NCBI GenBank assembly: GCA_013115135.1
Contig: JABANP010000137.1
Coordinates: 53,595-117,594, forward strand
Source of the DNA: Perkinsus olseni
Lineage: Eukaryota > Perkinsozoa > Perkinsida > Perkinsidae
Reading direction: 5' to 3'
DNA length: 64,000 nucleotides
How positions within the stretch are numbered: position 1 is the stretch's first letter; every line of letters begins with the position of its first letter. Below, one piece after another: positions 1 to 12,530 of this stretch. The notes below the pieces were generated by a model. The model saw nothing but the letters and a program-made list of their open reading frames with translations, did no database searches and was not told the origin of the DNA. The position numbers and the translations under genes are program-made.

Positions 1-776
1 TGGGATCCGAGCCATGGTTAGGCTCAGTAAGACCGAAACAGCCGATCTTGGTCCCTGCAACCCTACAGCCTACTCCTGCGCTCGAGTTGTCGAACTACCT
101 GTAGCCAGCTCAGGAAGCCACCGCGATTTCTGCTCCTCGGTACCGAATAAGTTTATGGGGTGCATGACCAGACTGGACTGCACCGAGAACGCGGAGCGGA
201 AGGCGGAATCCACCCGTTCGACCTCCCGAGCGATAAGACCATAAGCCACGGAGCTGGCACCTGACGGGAAGACCGTCGTCCCTCCTGATGCCGCAGATGT
301 AAGGCTACCCGCGCAACCGTAACCCTCAATGAAGGGCCCAAGCAAACCGTTCTTGCCGAACTCGAGGAAGATGTCCTTATTGAAGGTCTCATTGCGGAAA
401 CCGTCAAGAACGGTGGGCATCAAGACGGAATCCGCGAAGGCACGGGCGGAGTCCCTGAGAGCTTTAGTCCAAGGGGAAGGAGCTCGGAAAGGCACTACCG
501 AATGAGCCTCTCTTCCTCAGTGAGCATATCCTCCAACATGAACATGTCCCTCCAGTGTGTATCATGGTCCCACCTACGAAGATCGGAGTTCACTTGATCC
601 CAGTGGACTTGATAGGAAAGGCTGTACTCCGTTACCCCAGAAGAGTAATGAGAGGGGTTTTTCAGTATCGTAACTCACTTGAAAGGATCCCCACCCTGCT
701 TAACCTTGGCGGCCGCAGCTGTACAGAAGCTGCGCGAGTGAGCACCACGTCCTTGAGAGGCTAAGCGGGATAACAT
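1..776 (-). CDS. GCDH: Glutaryl-CoA dehydrogenase, mitochondrial (5' part; gene runs off the left edge)
   Basis: Acyl-CoA dehydrogenase family flavoenzyme that oxidatively decarboxylates glutaryl-CoA to crotonyl-CoA in lysine/tryptophan breakdown in the mitochondrial matrix. Proposed exons on the minus strand: 776-679, 573-499, 454-309, 260-99 and 54-1, joined at GT..AG introns with frame kept at every junction. Exon 1 starts at an ATG followed by an Arg/Ser/Ala-rich leader ([11 protein letters not shown]...) typical of a mitochondrial presequence. Family motifs after splicing: [48 protein letters not shown], and [14 protein letters not shown] at the left edge. The 48-bp intron 261-308 is a multiple of three and has no stop, so unspliced reading stays open. 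The substrate-binding C-terminal domain lies outside the window. Recognition is strong; the exact splice ends are inferred. Confidence 0.9.
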
Positions 777-1266
777 AGAGGATAAGGGGAAGACTGCTAA
801 CAGGTAACGGTTCTCAGTACGGTTCCATGAACAGTCAACGCAACGCGCAAAGGGCTCACAGAGTTATCGTCGACGCTCTGTGGAAATGGTACAACGATTA
901 AGCGTGTGGAAAGTATTTCCATCATTGGCCGTTTTTACACGCGCGAAAACATCAAGTGGGCGGTGTAGACACCCCGATACCCTTTGTGTTACAAGTTAGT
1001 TGGGCTTGCTTACTACCACCAGTCCCATCCATGGTTCTCTAACTTTTGCTGATTGAAGCCTCGCCGATCCGGCCTGAAGTTAGTAAAGCATAGTCGTTGT
1101 CTTTCAGTTCCTCGTGGTAGCTCACCACAATGTCCGCGGCATCCGAAGAGCAGATCCGTCCGGGGTGCTCCATACATGATGTACAGTTCATGTAATACAG
1201 GGAGGCGGGAGTTGGGGCGGGAGGGTGAGAAAGAACAGGGCCATACGTGCGCGTGTACCGTTGTTG
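777..1266. other. Intergenic region between divergent GCDH and RNA polymerase I genes
   Basis: About 490 bp between two genes transcribed away from each other, so it should hold both promoters. I see no convincing TATA box, tRNA or other RNA gene. Short open frames on both strands around 1013-1520 have no family features and overlap the true first exons of the polymerase gene. Confidence 0.4.
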
Positions 1267-4200
1267 ATGGCAATGGGGAATCGGTTGCTTGGCGAGAGGA
1301 GGGAAATAGCTACTTGGAGGGAAGGAGATCTCGGCAGGTACATGTCCCCGAAGGAGATTCAGGACATATCTGTCAAGGAAATCACGGAAGTTGCTGCTTT
1401 CGGCAACCTGGCTGGCGCCCCTTTGCCCGACGGCCTGTAATAGAGTCAGCGAACTCCATGCGTTCTGGGGCCACGACTCCTCAGATACGACCCTGCATTG
1501 GGACCCCTGCACATCGGTGACCTCTGCAAAACCTGCGGCCTGGGGGTACTCAGTGCTTGGGACTCTCCTCTATCATCTACCCCTCCCTCATCAGGTCCAT
1601 GACTGCCCTGGGCATTTAGGCCACATACAGCTAGCCACCGACGTCTACAACCCGTTTTTAATACGGACATTGTAAGCTCGCCCGGGCTCCGACTGAATAT
1701 CATCTTTGTCGTGTCGCTGGCTGAGAGTATCCTTCTTGGCCTCCCTTCCGTATCTCTGAGCGTTGGCAGGTACAATGTGCTACGTAGAATGTGCACTTCT
1801 TGCAACCACTTCCGTGTTAGAAAGGCCGTAACGCAGAGGTGAGGACAGCACAGTTCTCATCCACAGTATCCCAAGGGAGTTTCGGCTGTGCAGGTACTGT
1901 GATCGGTTCAAGCTCATCCTTGCCGGTCTTGAACCTGAGTCTCACGATATCGTCATGGAGCCTTGTGACGAGAAAACCAAGTGAGTGACCTTGGAGTGGT
2001 AGGCTTTCGCGACAGAGGGAGTTGATTAGGTCGGCATTGGAGAGAGATATGACATCGGACCCCAATGCAGACAGCCGAGAGGCCTTTGTTGAGCATGCTA
2101 GTAGGCCAATGAGGGACACCGTGTATTGGTCAGGGATGCCCTGTAGGTTATGAGGACGGCTCATCATCCTACGTACCGTACATTATGGGTCATGGTGAGG
2201 AACAGAATAGGGTCAAGTCACTAGTTAAACAACTGGGCATCGCCCATAGTGAGGTCAATGAGAACCTCGAAAAGCTCGTGGCTAAGAATACCGATTGGGG
2301 CATAAGTAAGATCTTTTCGAGTGCTAGTAGGGGTAGGTCCGTCGGCCTGCTCAGGTAGCTCCGGTGAGATACAGGCCTGGAATGACCTGGTCACGGAGTT
2401 CGAGAATGAGGTCTCCGTTGCTGTGTGTCCCAATTGCAAGGCTAAGTCGGAGCTCTACCGTAAGATGGCGCTATCTATGGAGGCCACGGTAGAGCAATCT
2501 CAGGTGTTGATGGCTATAATAAGATCTTCCGCAAGCTGCGAGGCAAGGCGGCGGAGAAATACGTCACCCCAACTTACGTGAGTCGCCGTAGATTGAGAAA
2601 TTAAGCTTAGTAATGGGAGTCCATCCAGGTACGCAACCTCGTCCACAAGCTTTGGCGTGAGGAAAGGGAGATCTTGGAGTTCCTCTTTCCCGCCTCTGTT
2701 GGTCGTGGAGAGGATATCTTCTTCATGCAAAATATAGTCGTCCCGCCTAACAAGCTGCGACCCCTCCGTTTTGGTGGTGATAGTGATGATAACCAAGGCT
2801 TCCTGCCGGCCTCTACGGTCTGTCTCAAGAACATCCTTGAGTCGAACCTTCTACTGAAGCAGCTCCTCGAGACTGATCAGGAGGCCGTAGAGAACCCCAA
2901 TGATAGGGAGAAGGGTAAGCCGTTGGGTTGATGCTGTCCGGGCCTTGGCTATTGCGCTGCTGTCTTCAGCTGGCGATGCTCTGCCGAACCTCATATCAGA
3001 TGAAGATGAGACATCGAAGCCTTCGGATGTCACAACCCCACAGAGGGGGCCGATGACTACTCTGGGAACTGCCCTCATTGACTTGCAGAACAACGTCAAT
3101 AACTATCTAGATTCTGCAAAGAGCGGCAAGGCTCAGAATAAGGTTGTGGCCTTTGGTGTGCGGCAGCTCCTGGAACGGAAGCAGGGACTGTTCAGGATGA
3201 AAATGATGGGCAAGCGTGTGAACTACGCTGCTCGTAGCGTCATCAGTCCTGATGTCTCCCTCGAGACCAATCAGATCGGTCTTCCCATGTTCGCGGCTCT
3301 ACAGTTGACTGTACCTGAGCCAGTGAACTCCTTCAATGTGGACTACTTGCGTGCGTTGGTGGAGAACGGTCCCGATAAGTACCCCGGTGCTGCTGCGGTA
3401 GTGTTCCCAGATGGCAAGTTGGTGTCATTGAAGGGACGACAGCCTCATCAGAGGAAGGCTATCGCTAGGAGCCTTTATCAGAGTACTAACCCTGATAAGA
3501 AGCCTAGAGTGGTACTCAGGCATGTGAGGGACGGTGACCCGCTGCTAGTTAATCGTCAGCCCACCCTGCATAAGCCTGGTATCATGGCCTTGTTCGTGAA
3601 GGTAGTGGAGAGGGACCATTGAGGGTGATGAACTGAGGCCCTTGTTGTTTAGGTGCTGAGTAAAGAGAAGACCATCCGTATGCATTACGCTAACTGTAAC
3701 ACATTCAATGCTGATTTCGATGGTGATGAGATTAACTTGCATTGCCCTCAAGACTCCAACGCCAGAGCGGAGGCCATCTACATTGCCTCTGCCGATCATC
3801 AGTATCTTGGACCCACCTCGGGCAAGCCCCTTCGGGGTCTTATCCAGGATCATGTCGTCTCCGGTGTCTTCCTCACTGCAAGAGATCACTTCATGACCAA
3901 GACTGAGGTCCAGAATCTCATCTACACTGCTATGAGGGCCGCCATTGAGGGCGATACCTCGGGTATTGGCAGTGTGAAGTCTAGGGGGCATGTGACTAAG
4001 GTCAGTACGCCTGCTGGAGTACCAAAGGACTTCAGGATTGTCATGGAGCCTCCGATCGTTGTGAAGCCACAGAAGCTGTGGACAGGAAAGCAGGTCATCA
4101 CCATCTTCCTCAAGAGTCTTATCAAGTTCGCTACTCATAGTACGGACAAGGCCATCATCAATGGCTTCAACCATCACGCTAAGGCCAAGACCCCTGGGGA

Positions 4201-7200
4201 CCTTTGGGGTGGTGTCAGTGACGGCAACAAGGAGGAGCAGATGGTCACTATCAGAGACACTGAACTCATAGAGGGTGTGCTTGATAAGGCCTCTTTCGGT
4301 GCCACTGCTAATGGTCTCACCCATCTATTCTACGAGCTATGCGGTCCCAAGGCTGCTGGCCTGCTCCTTACTGGTAAGCACACGGTGACCTTAAGTGGGC
4401 TTGGTACAGGGTGGTTCTTGCTGCTGCTCAGGTCTTGGTAGGATGCTCACTCTCTACCTCCAGCTCCATGGCTTTACCTGTGCTATGAGGGATCTTCTCA
4501 TCACTCCTGAGGGCAATGAGGCTAGATCGCAGATGCTGAACAAGGCTAGGGAGGACTCTTGGAATAAGATCAAAGATTGGGTGCAGGAAAACAGCCCTGA
4601 GGAGGCTAATGTCACAACCCTTCATAAGCTCCAGAAGGAGATAGGTAGTTTGTAGAATTCTGAAGAGGTTGGGATAGGTTTGGTATGTATTGTTAGGCAA
4701 GCTGTATGCAGCGGATCCTAAGGTCCAGCATCCCATGTTCGAGGAGTTGGAAGAGACTATGTTGTCCACTAATCGAGATTACTGGGGAAGTAGGATGCTG
4801 GCGTGTAGGCTGGCCTGGTTAGAATTGCTCCCTTCTCAGAGCTCATTGATATCCTATTCCCTAAGGGCCAGATGTCCCCTTTCCCGGAGAACTGCTTCTC
4901 TGCTATGGTTAGCACAGGTAAGGACGTCCGCCATGGCGACCCATGTGTTGCCCCCATTTCCTCCTATATGGGTATTACTATACAGGTGCTAAGGGTTCGA
5001 AGGTTAATCACTCAATGATTGACGCCATGCTGGGCCAGCAGGAGTTGGAGGGTCATCGTGCTCCTCGTATGAGGACGCAGCGATTCCTTCCCAGCTTCGC
5101 CCAGTATGATGTCGGCCCGAGAGCTGGTGGTTACATCACCGATAGGTGGGCAGACATTGTGCGGGTTTCCTCTCGGGTGCATGCATCATGGTGTAGATTC
5201 CTTACCGGCTACCGCCCGCAGGAGTTCTTCTACCATTGTATGGCTGGTAGAGAGGGTCTGGTCGATACAGCCGTGAAGACAGCCAGGTGAGCGTTGAGGC
5301 CCTTTTGTCGCTCTGCACCTCTTTGTTGGCTAGGTCTGGATACTTACAGAGGTGCTTGGTGAAGAACTTGGAGGGTCTTACCATCAACTACGATTACACT
5401 GTCCGCGATACGGACTCCTCGATCGTCGAATTCCTCTATGGCGAGGACGGTATGGATGTGACCAAGGTCAGCCATCTGGAACAGTAAGCCCCTCTCAGAG
5501 CCCTCACTGCACGGTACCCATACTCCTGCTCACAGGTTCGACGTTCTGGACGAGAACTCGGCCTTCATGGCTAACAGTGTCTCCGTCGCTAAGGAAGAGG
5601 CTAAGATGGAGAGCAACTTGCCCGATCTTTATCGGAAGTGGGCGGAGAAACCTCAGAGTGGACGAAGGACTAAGAACCTTGTCAAGGAGGTGAGACCGCC
5701 GATCAGGCCGATTGCTGTTGAGGACTTGCTGGCCAGGTTAACGCTAGTGATAAGTTGCGAGATGAGGAGAAGGAACACATCGCTTTCGTTGTTGAGGATA
5801 CTCATGCTAATGGAGGCAAAGCGCCGCCCATGAACAGCATGTTACCGCCATGGAGGTATTAAACTGGTTTTACCACACACGGAGTATGCTATTGCCGAGG
5901 TCTACAGCTGTCGTTCTTTTGATCGCCTGTCTTGTCCTGAAGGTTCACTGGTGCCATGTCCGAGCGTGAGGAGAACGCTCTGACGGAGTACATCGCCCAT
6001 AGACCGGAGGAGTTGGAGAAGAAGATGCCCGCTGAGGAGTTCCGTGATGTCATTATGCACAAATACGCTAGGTGAGTTGTTCAAGTTACGGTATTTGCAG
6101 CTGTTGGTGATGATTGTTATGGTTCTCAGGACTCTTGCCGATCCTGGCGAGGCTGTCGGAACCTTAGCAGCTCAGGTGGGTTCAAAAAGTATCCGTCGGT
6201 TGAGTGATGACTGTTGTTCTCAGGGTATGGGAGAGCCTTCCACACAGATGACCCTGAACACCTTCCATCTTGCCGGTCACGGTGGTGTTAACGTTACTCT
6301 GGGTATTCCTCGTCTGAGAGAGATCGTACAGGTACGTACCCTGGCCGTGCAAGGCTCGACCGTCGCTTCATTGTGCTCTGCCTCAGACCGCTTCCCGCCA
6401 CCTCGAGACCCCGGCCATGGAATTCCCGGTACTGGGAGGCCTCAAGGCTGCAGAAGACTTGCAGGTAGTGCAGGTTAGGGAGAACTCACTTACAGTCCCC
6501 AGTACCGAGCTTCACCATTCCTATGCTCAGGGTAAGATGACCCGAGTGTCTCTGAAGGACGTCGTTGTCGCTACCCATGTGTTGGAGTCGGTCACTGCTG
6601 CCCAGCCCAGTGGAGAGACCATGCGAACCTATGAGCTTGTGGTGAGTACTACTCGTAGTTGCAGCCTCTGTACTGGTCTATGATTGGCTTTATTATGCAG
6701 GTCGAACTAGTGGATCCGGAGATGATCCAGAAGGCGTATCCTTCGCTTACCCAGACAGCTATTGCTCACTTCCTGGATCATGACTTCAGAGATAAGCTCA
6801 ACGCTAACCTTAAGAAGTTCATCAAGATCTCTGAGAGCACCTCTACGGTAGTACAGCGACTCCTGCAGGGCACTCAGAATGGCGGTCTTGCGGTTAGATC
6901 ACGACGCGCAAGGCCCAACAAGAGGAGGGTGCAGCTGACGTGTTCAATGAGTCTCCAGAGGACGAGAACAATGCTGAGCAGAAGGACCAGGGTGACGAGA
7001 GTCAGAATGTCACCCGTACATTAGCCCAGCGTGCTCGTGCTACTGATGAGGAGAGAGAGGCCGAGCTTGATAGGATGGAGGCTGCCAGCGGTAGGTCCCG
7101 GCCCCGGCTAGAGTGAGCTCTCACTGTGTGTGTAGATGCTGATGATGCCGATGAAGGGCAGTATGATGATCTTGTCGATGATGCAGCAGTTGAGGATAAG

Positions 7201-8586
7201 AATAATGTAGTAAGGTGGCATAGTGTGGCTTGATGACATGGATTCCATTTTAGGAGGAGGCCCAGGAGGACAATGAGACCCCCGCCGCTGAGGAGGGCAC
7301 TCAGAGGTAATGTTGCCTTCAGTAGCACGCGGATGACGTAGTGTATTCTCAGACGGGCTGTTGGAGGCCAGGCCGTTGCCGGCACCGTGGAGGATTATCA
7401 AGTCTCCAAGACCAAGAACTCGACTGAGGTTATCTTCAACAAGTCTGGCCGTCTCTATGGCCCCAAGTGAGTACCTCTACCGCGCATAATACTCATCTCA
7501 TCAGCGTTGATCGTCGAGCAATAGTTCGAGAGCTCGGTGGCAGGTGGAGTAATCACTAACTGTTCAGGTTCGTCCTTCGTTCCCGACCGCTTGAGCTATC
7601 CCAGGGTATCTCCCGCAAGATTCTCATCTTGGAGGCCGTCGCTGACCTCTGCTCTGATCTGTACATCCAGCAGACTCCCGGCATCACTAGCGTCCACGTC
7701 GTGGAGCCCCGCCCGGGTCAGGCCAATGAGGTCATGATTGAAACTGAGGGTAAGGCGGCGGCTTCTCCCACGTCCCACTGCCCTCTATGAGACTCTCAGG
7801 TGTTAACCTTGATATTGCATGGGGCCTTAACGGCATCGATCATGATCGTATCGTCACTAATGACATCGGTCTCATCCTGGATAGATATGGTGTCGAGGTA
7901 AGGATTATAATAGTACTCCTACTGGTTCATTGGCTCCTTTGGGAGAGCTCTAGCGTTGTAGTATGTTTTGCTTCCTCTTCTCAGGCGGCCCGCGCTGCTA
8001 TAGTCCGGGAGGTGCTTCGAGTGTTCGGTCACTACGGTATTGGTGTTGACCCGAGACATCTGATGCTCATCTCTGATTACATGACTCATCATGGAGGGTA
8101 CTATCCACGACGCCCGTACATCATTGCCGACGCCCCCTCCTCTCTGTTAGGTTCCGGCCCTTCAGCCGTAGAGGTATGGAGTCTCACGCCTCCCCGTGGT
8201 TGCAGATGACGTTCGAGACAAGTGTCAACTTCCTTACTAAGGTCGGACCAGCATATCGGGACCAGCTGAATCAGGATGTCACTTGTTCAGGCCTGCAACA
8301 ACGCACAGTTCGATAGCCTGAAGAGCCCTGCTGGTTCCATCATCCTTGGCAAGCAGGCCAGTGTTGGTAAGGCTCCCTCTCCTGAAAGGCCCATCACTTC
8401 CATCGTTTTGGTGTAATAGGTACCGGCTGCTTCGACCTACGTATGGAGATGCCCAAGACCGTTCGAGGACTTGCCAAGAGCGAGGTGGCTACTCAGGTCA
8501 AGAAGCCGAAGAAGGAATTCGTAGGCTTCGTGGTTGAAGCAACAGAGCGCCATCAGCGAAGTGCTTCTATTCAGGTCTTCGCGTGA
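1267..8586 (+). CDS. POLR1A: DNA-directed RNA polymerase I largest subunit (RPA1/RPA190)
   Basis: Catalytic subunit that transcribes the pre-rRNA in the nucleolus. Many-exon gene; first exons 1267-1436, 1485-1545, 1595-1671, then one from 1770, each junction preserving frame. In order: clamp-head zinc motif region (CKTCGLG...CPGHLGHI), [14 protein letters not shown], the universal NADFDGDE metal-binding loop (about 3710), the Pol I-type funnel segment [21 protein letters not shown]...[22 protein letters not shown], and the bridge/trigger region [19 protein letters not shown] with [12 protein letters not shown] (about 6230-6330). An acidic spacer near 6930-7300 resembles that of other RPA1 proteins, and the C-terminus carries [19 protein letters not shown] and [12 protein letters not shown]. 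The motif variants match Pol I rather than Pol II or III. No Pol II heptad CTD is present. The start could instead be the Met at 1273 or 1342. Confidence 0.93.
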
Positions 8587-8769
8587 TGAGGGTGATTTAT
8601 ATTGGAGGTTGGCCTCTGTTATCGGGAAGGTCATTAACGTATTTACCAAGAGAGCTGAGATTATGCTCGCAGCCGCTTCACGTTATATAGGTTTCTATTA
8701 CTGCCCTATAAGCGGTGGGTGTAGTGTTTAGTCGACGCTGAGGGCCGTAGTGTGGAGGAGGGTCACTGG

Positions 8770-11001
8770 ATGACTAGTGAGAGCGGGCACACTGAGTCAC
8801 CACTGGACAGCGGGGCTATCACTCGAGAAATGTCAGGGGTCCCGCCTCAGCAACAGCAGCAGCAGCCCCCACATGGGATGCCCTCACCTCCGCCCTTCAT
8901 GGGTATGCCGCAACCGCCGACGGCTACTGGCAAGGTAGTACTCTACACGGTCCATGCTGACTATCCTACGTAGCATTCATAGTTAGCGCGTCCCCATGGC
9001 GGTACTCTTTCAGAGCCCTGCTCCACCCTCTGGTCTTCCCATGCCCCCAATGGGTATGCCAGGTGGCATGCCGATGCCGCCGCCACCAGCAGGTATTGTA
9101 TCCCTCTTGACCTCTTGGCCAGTGATATCCAACCTTCAGGACTGCCTAGCTTCCCTGGCGCCCCTGGTGGCTTGCCCATGCCCCCACCAGGAGCCTCCTT
9201 CGGCAACATGCCGCCAGTCCCTCCTGGATTTGCTAACGTGGTCCCCGGCTTTGCTCCACCCGCTGGTCAGAGCGGACAGGCGGGGCAAAATACGGCCGGG
9301 TCGGCCTCGCCTGAGATGGCGAAGATCCCTCTGGCTGAACGGCTAGCTCATGTAGTATCTTTCAGCTCCTCATGGCAGTAATGGCGAAGGTGACTTTTTG
9401 GCAGGACCCCCATGAGAGGCCACCGGATGACTACCCTCCCAACGAGACCCTCTATATCAATAACCTCAATGATCGGGTCAAACCTGAGGAGTTGAAGAAG
9501 TCTATTCTTGAGGTGGGCCGAAATACTCTCTCGTAGCGTTATATATCTCTCACTCATCAGTTATGTAAACCCTGCGGTACAGTCGTTGATTGCATTGCGA
9601 TGAGGTCGCTCCGGCGGAGGGGTCAGGTAGTAATGGTATCAGCTCACGTCCCCGGAGTACCCCCGTATCTCCCTCGATGAGGGGCTCCGTTGGGCTGCTG
9701 CTGCTGATCTCGATCATAAGGGGCATGTCTAAGTCATGAGGAGCTGACCTTCAGGTCTTTGTCGTTTTCTCGTCTAAAGAGGAGTCATCGTCGGCGAGGA
9801 AGAGGCTGCAGGGCCACAGCTTGTGAGGGCGAGCAGATGGTATGTTTGGAGAGTACACCATCTGGTTCAGATACAGCAAAAACATGCGGGTATCGTATGC
9901 CAAGACGAAGTCGGATGCTATTGCTAAGAAGGACGGTAGTAGTAGGGTAAAGGCTGGATGTACCTCGGAGGGGCCTCCCTTTATGGCTTGACAACTATTC
10001 CCACGCCGTGCCGCCAGGCAGCAGTTGTGCTGTTGTTGATGATGTCATTCAGGTTCCTACGTCCGTCGGGATAAGAAGAAGTTGAGGGAAATGAGAGAGG
10101 CGGCAGCAGCACAGGCTAAGTTGCCCGATACGGCAGCTCAAGCGTAATGTCGACTATCGGGGTGTCTCAGCATCACCGTGGACCATTTCAGGGCGGCAGC
10201 GGCGGCAGCAGCAGCGGCAGCGGCGAAGGCTGCAGTGCCGGGAGGCCCTATGCCGGTGAGTTCGGATCCACTGCCGGCGGTCTGTTGTCTAGCACTTCTA
10301 CTTTCTTAGGGTGGTATGCCACCCATGCCTCCCAACTTCGCAGGCATGCCTGCGGGCTTCCCAGGTAGGATGGCTTAGGGGAGGGACCGCGTCTGTAGGC
10401 GACTGTTGTCTCAGGTATGCCGTTCAATGCTGGACAGCAGCCGGCTCAACAGCAGAAGGTGGGTATTCACAGGGAGGAGCCTCTTCGGAAGCTCTTCTCC
10501 TTTCAGAAGCTTACCACCGCAGAGGACTTCTTCAACACATCGGTGTCAGCACCTAAGGTTGTACAGCACTCCAACGTACCTAACAAGTAGGAACAGATGG
10601 CGAGCCGCCGGATCACGACGACATCGCAATTCTTGATAGGACTCTTTTCGTGGAGAATCTGCCGCCGAGGTGCACGCCAGAGAAGCTCACCGCTGTCTTC
10701 AAGTCGTATCCCGGCTTCGAAGGTGCTCGTGTTATAGCCGAGCGACAGGTAGTATGCTTGACGGGAGTGAGGGCCCAACGATTTGCCATATTCATTGTGA
10801 CGGCTGTCTCAGTCTGCAGAGCGCATATGGAGGGCGTCTGAGCTCCCTTTGTTATGTCAAGTTAGGCTTGCACTGTAACTTCTTTTGTAGGTTGGGTTCG
10901 TAGACTTCAGTAGCGAGTTCCAGGCCACTATGGCTAAGAATGCCAGAGGTGACTACAACATGGAGGGGCAGTTGGTGAAGATATCCTATGCTCGGAAGTA
11001 A
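8770..11001 (+). CDS. U1A/U2B''-type spliceosomal RNA-binding protein with Pro/Met-rich N-terminal extension
   Basis: Two-RRM snRNP protein of the U1A/U2B''/SNF family, expected to bind U1 or U2 snRNA hairpins in the nucleus. N-terminal about 190 residues are low-complexity (QQQQQQ; repeated PPPG, MP, GMP blocks). RRM1 begins PPNETLYINNLNDRVKPEELKKSIL with RNP1-like RRRGQVFVVFSS and the family signature MRVSYAKTKSDAIAKKDG; RRM2 has TLFVENLPPRCTPEKL and VGFVDFSSEFQATMAKN, ending in ISYARK. An alanine-rich linker (11 Ala run) and another GMP-rich piece separate the RRMs. At least ten exons were joined by eye with frame preserved. The extension is unlike compact animal U1A and recalls the proline-rich tails of SmB or U1C. 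A single protein may serve both U1 and U2, as SNF does in flies, but that is inference. Confidence 0.87.
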
Positions 11002-11170
11002 ACTCCTCGGCTACTCGAGATGCTGCTGCCAACGTCAGCTTACTAATACTTTGATGGTGGTAACGATAGAACTATAGGCATCGGATGATCGGTCCGGAGT
11101 TGCGTTGAATGGGGTATGTCGGCCGCAACCGTCCTCGTGGCGAGGGAGAATCTATTTTATTCACCTCCTT

Positions 11171-12474
11171 ATGCGGCTGCTTCGCTCCGCTGTGATTATT
11201 GTTCTGAGTGTCGTCAGCAGCTCTGCTCAGCCACGAGTAGGTATATGCTTTCATGGGAAGGTCCATGGTAGGGTCACCAATGAGACCATGCAGAGTGTCG
11301 GTCGGTATTTCGTATCAACGATAGTGGACGAGGGCTATGAAGTGGACGCCTTCGTGGGCATGCCACACCTTTGGGAGTCGGGACCCGAGTGGCGCATCGC
11401 TCGGGCGTTCATGAATACACTACGGATGGCGGGGGCTAATGTACAGCTGTTTACCCAGGATGAGAGGGTTGGGGTCGAGGAGAGGCTGGTAGAGGCTGGC
11501 TTCGACATACACTCTCAGCGACAGAGACAGATCCTACTGGGGAGAGTCGGCCAGGCCTTCTGCGGCTCACGGCTACTCATATACCGGATCCTGGACACCT
11601 GCATGCAGCATTTTGTGATGGCTGAAGCAGCCAGAGGTGCCCGATATCAGTGGCTTATCCGCAGTCGGCCGGATCTCCACTGGCTTGCTCCTCACGTGAG
11701 CCTAGGCCTATTATCCCAGATTGTTGGAGAGGGTAGCGCAGTAGTGTTTGTGCCGGACGGGGAGGATTACGGTGGCCTGAATGACCGTCATGCAGTGATG
11801 ACTCGGATGGCCGGTGTGAGGTAGTAATTTGCGACGCTCGATCGGGGCCTCTCGGAGGGCTGCGAGGTGGCCGTCTGCTCTTTCCGGTACTTCTCTCAAT
11901 GGAAGATGCTGGTGAGTGGCGAGGCCGCTACTATGGTGGCTGCCCACCCGTCTACTCCTCATGTGGACCGCTTTGGCAGCGAGGTTTATCTCGCAATGGT
12001 GCTCAGTGATGTCACCATCGATCGTATACCCTCCTCGTAAGCCTTGCTCGCCAGAGGAGCTGCTGCAGCAGTAATGCAGGTACTACGTCTACTGCCTGTC
12101 CGAGGCGAGCCTGAACTCCGAGCATGGTCACCCGCTAGACCATAACGAGTGGTACGCCTGCGCCCGAGAGACGTTAGTAGACTGGCACGGCAATTACCCA
12201 TGCCGCACTCCTGCTTCTACTGGTCCACTGCGGCATGTCAAGTAGGAGCGTCGCCTTAGTATAGGTTTTATTCCCCCACTGCTTTAGGTATGGTGGTGAG
12301 TTCAATGCCAGTGTCACCACAGCAGCATGCTTAGCAGGTCGTGGGTGGGATGCGGGTACTGTCAAGGAATGCTGGTGCCCGTATAGGAACCCTCAGAGTA
12401 TTTATTGGGGGTGGCCTATTCATGCCCTTTGCGATGCTGTGGACATTTCATACGAGCCGTCCTCGTTGTGTTAG
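11171..12474 (+). CDS. Putative type II membrane glycosyltransferase-like protein
   Basis: Starts at Met 11171 with a short basic segment then a hydrophobic stretch (SAVIIVLSVVSSSA), a signal peptide or type II anchor, so the protein enters the secretory pathway. The body begins RVGICFHGKVHGRV and carries IRSRPDLHW (about 11660) and VPDGEDYGGLNDRHAVM (about 11750-11800). This R.RPD...D.GGLNDR pattern occurs in poorly characterised protist and algal glycosyltransferase-like proteins, where the acidic residues may bind metal or donor sugar. Later exons give FRYFSQWKMLVSGEAA, then YYVYCLSEASL, and a final exon from about 12292 with several Cys and Trp residues, ending in TAG. The boundary of exon 2 near 11815-11855 is uncertain. 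The exact enzyme activity is not known. Confidence 0.6.
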
Positions 12475-12530
12475 GAAGGGGGACGTTGGGGGACTAGCGT
12501 TGCCAGTGCAGTTACATTGATAATATAAGC

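Noticed and set aside
3545..4324. 259-codon minus-strand open frame
   Set aside because: Lies antisense to conserved RNA polymerase I exons, including the NADFDGDE region; a shadow of codon bias.
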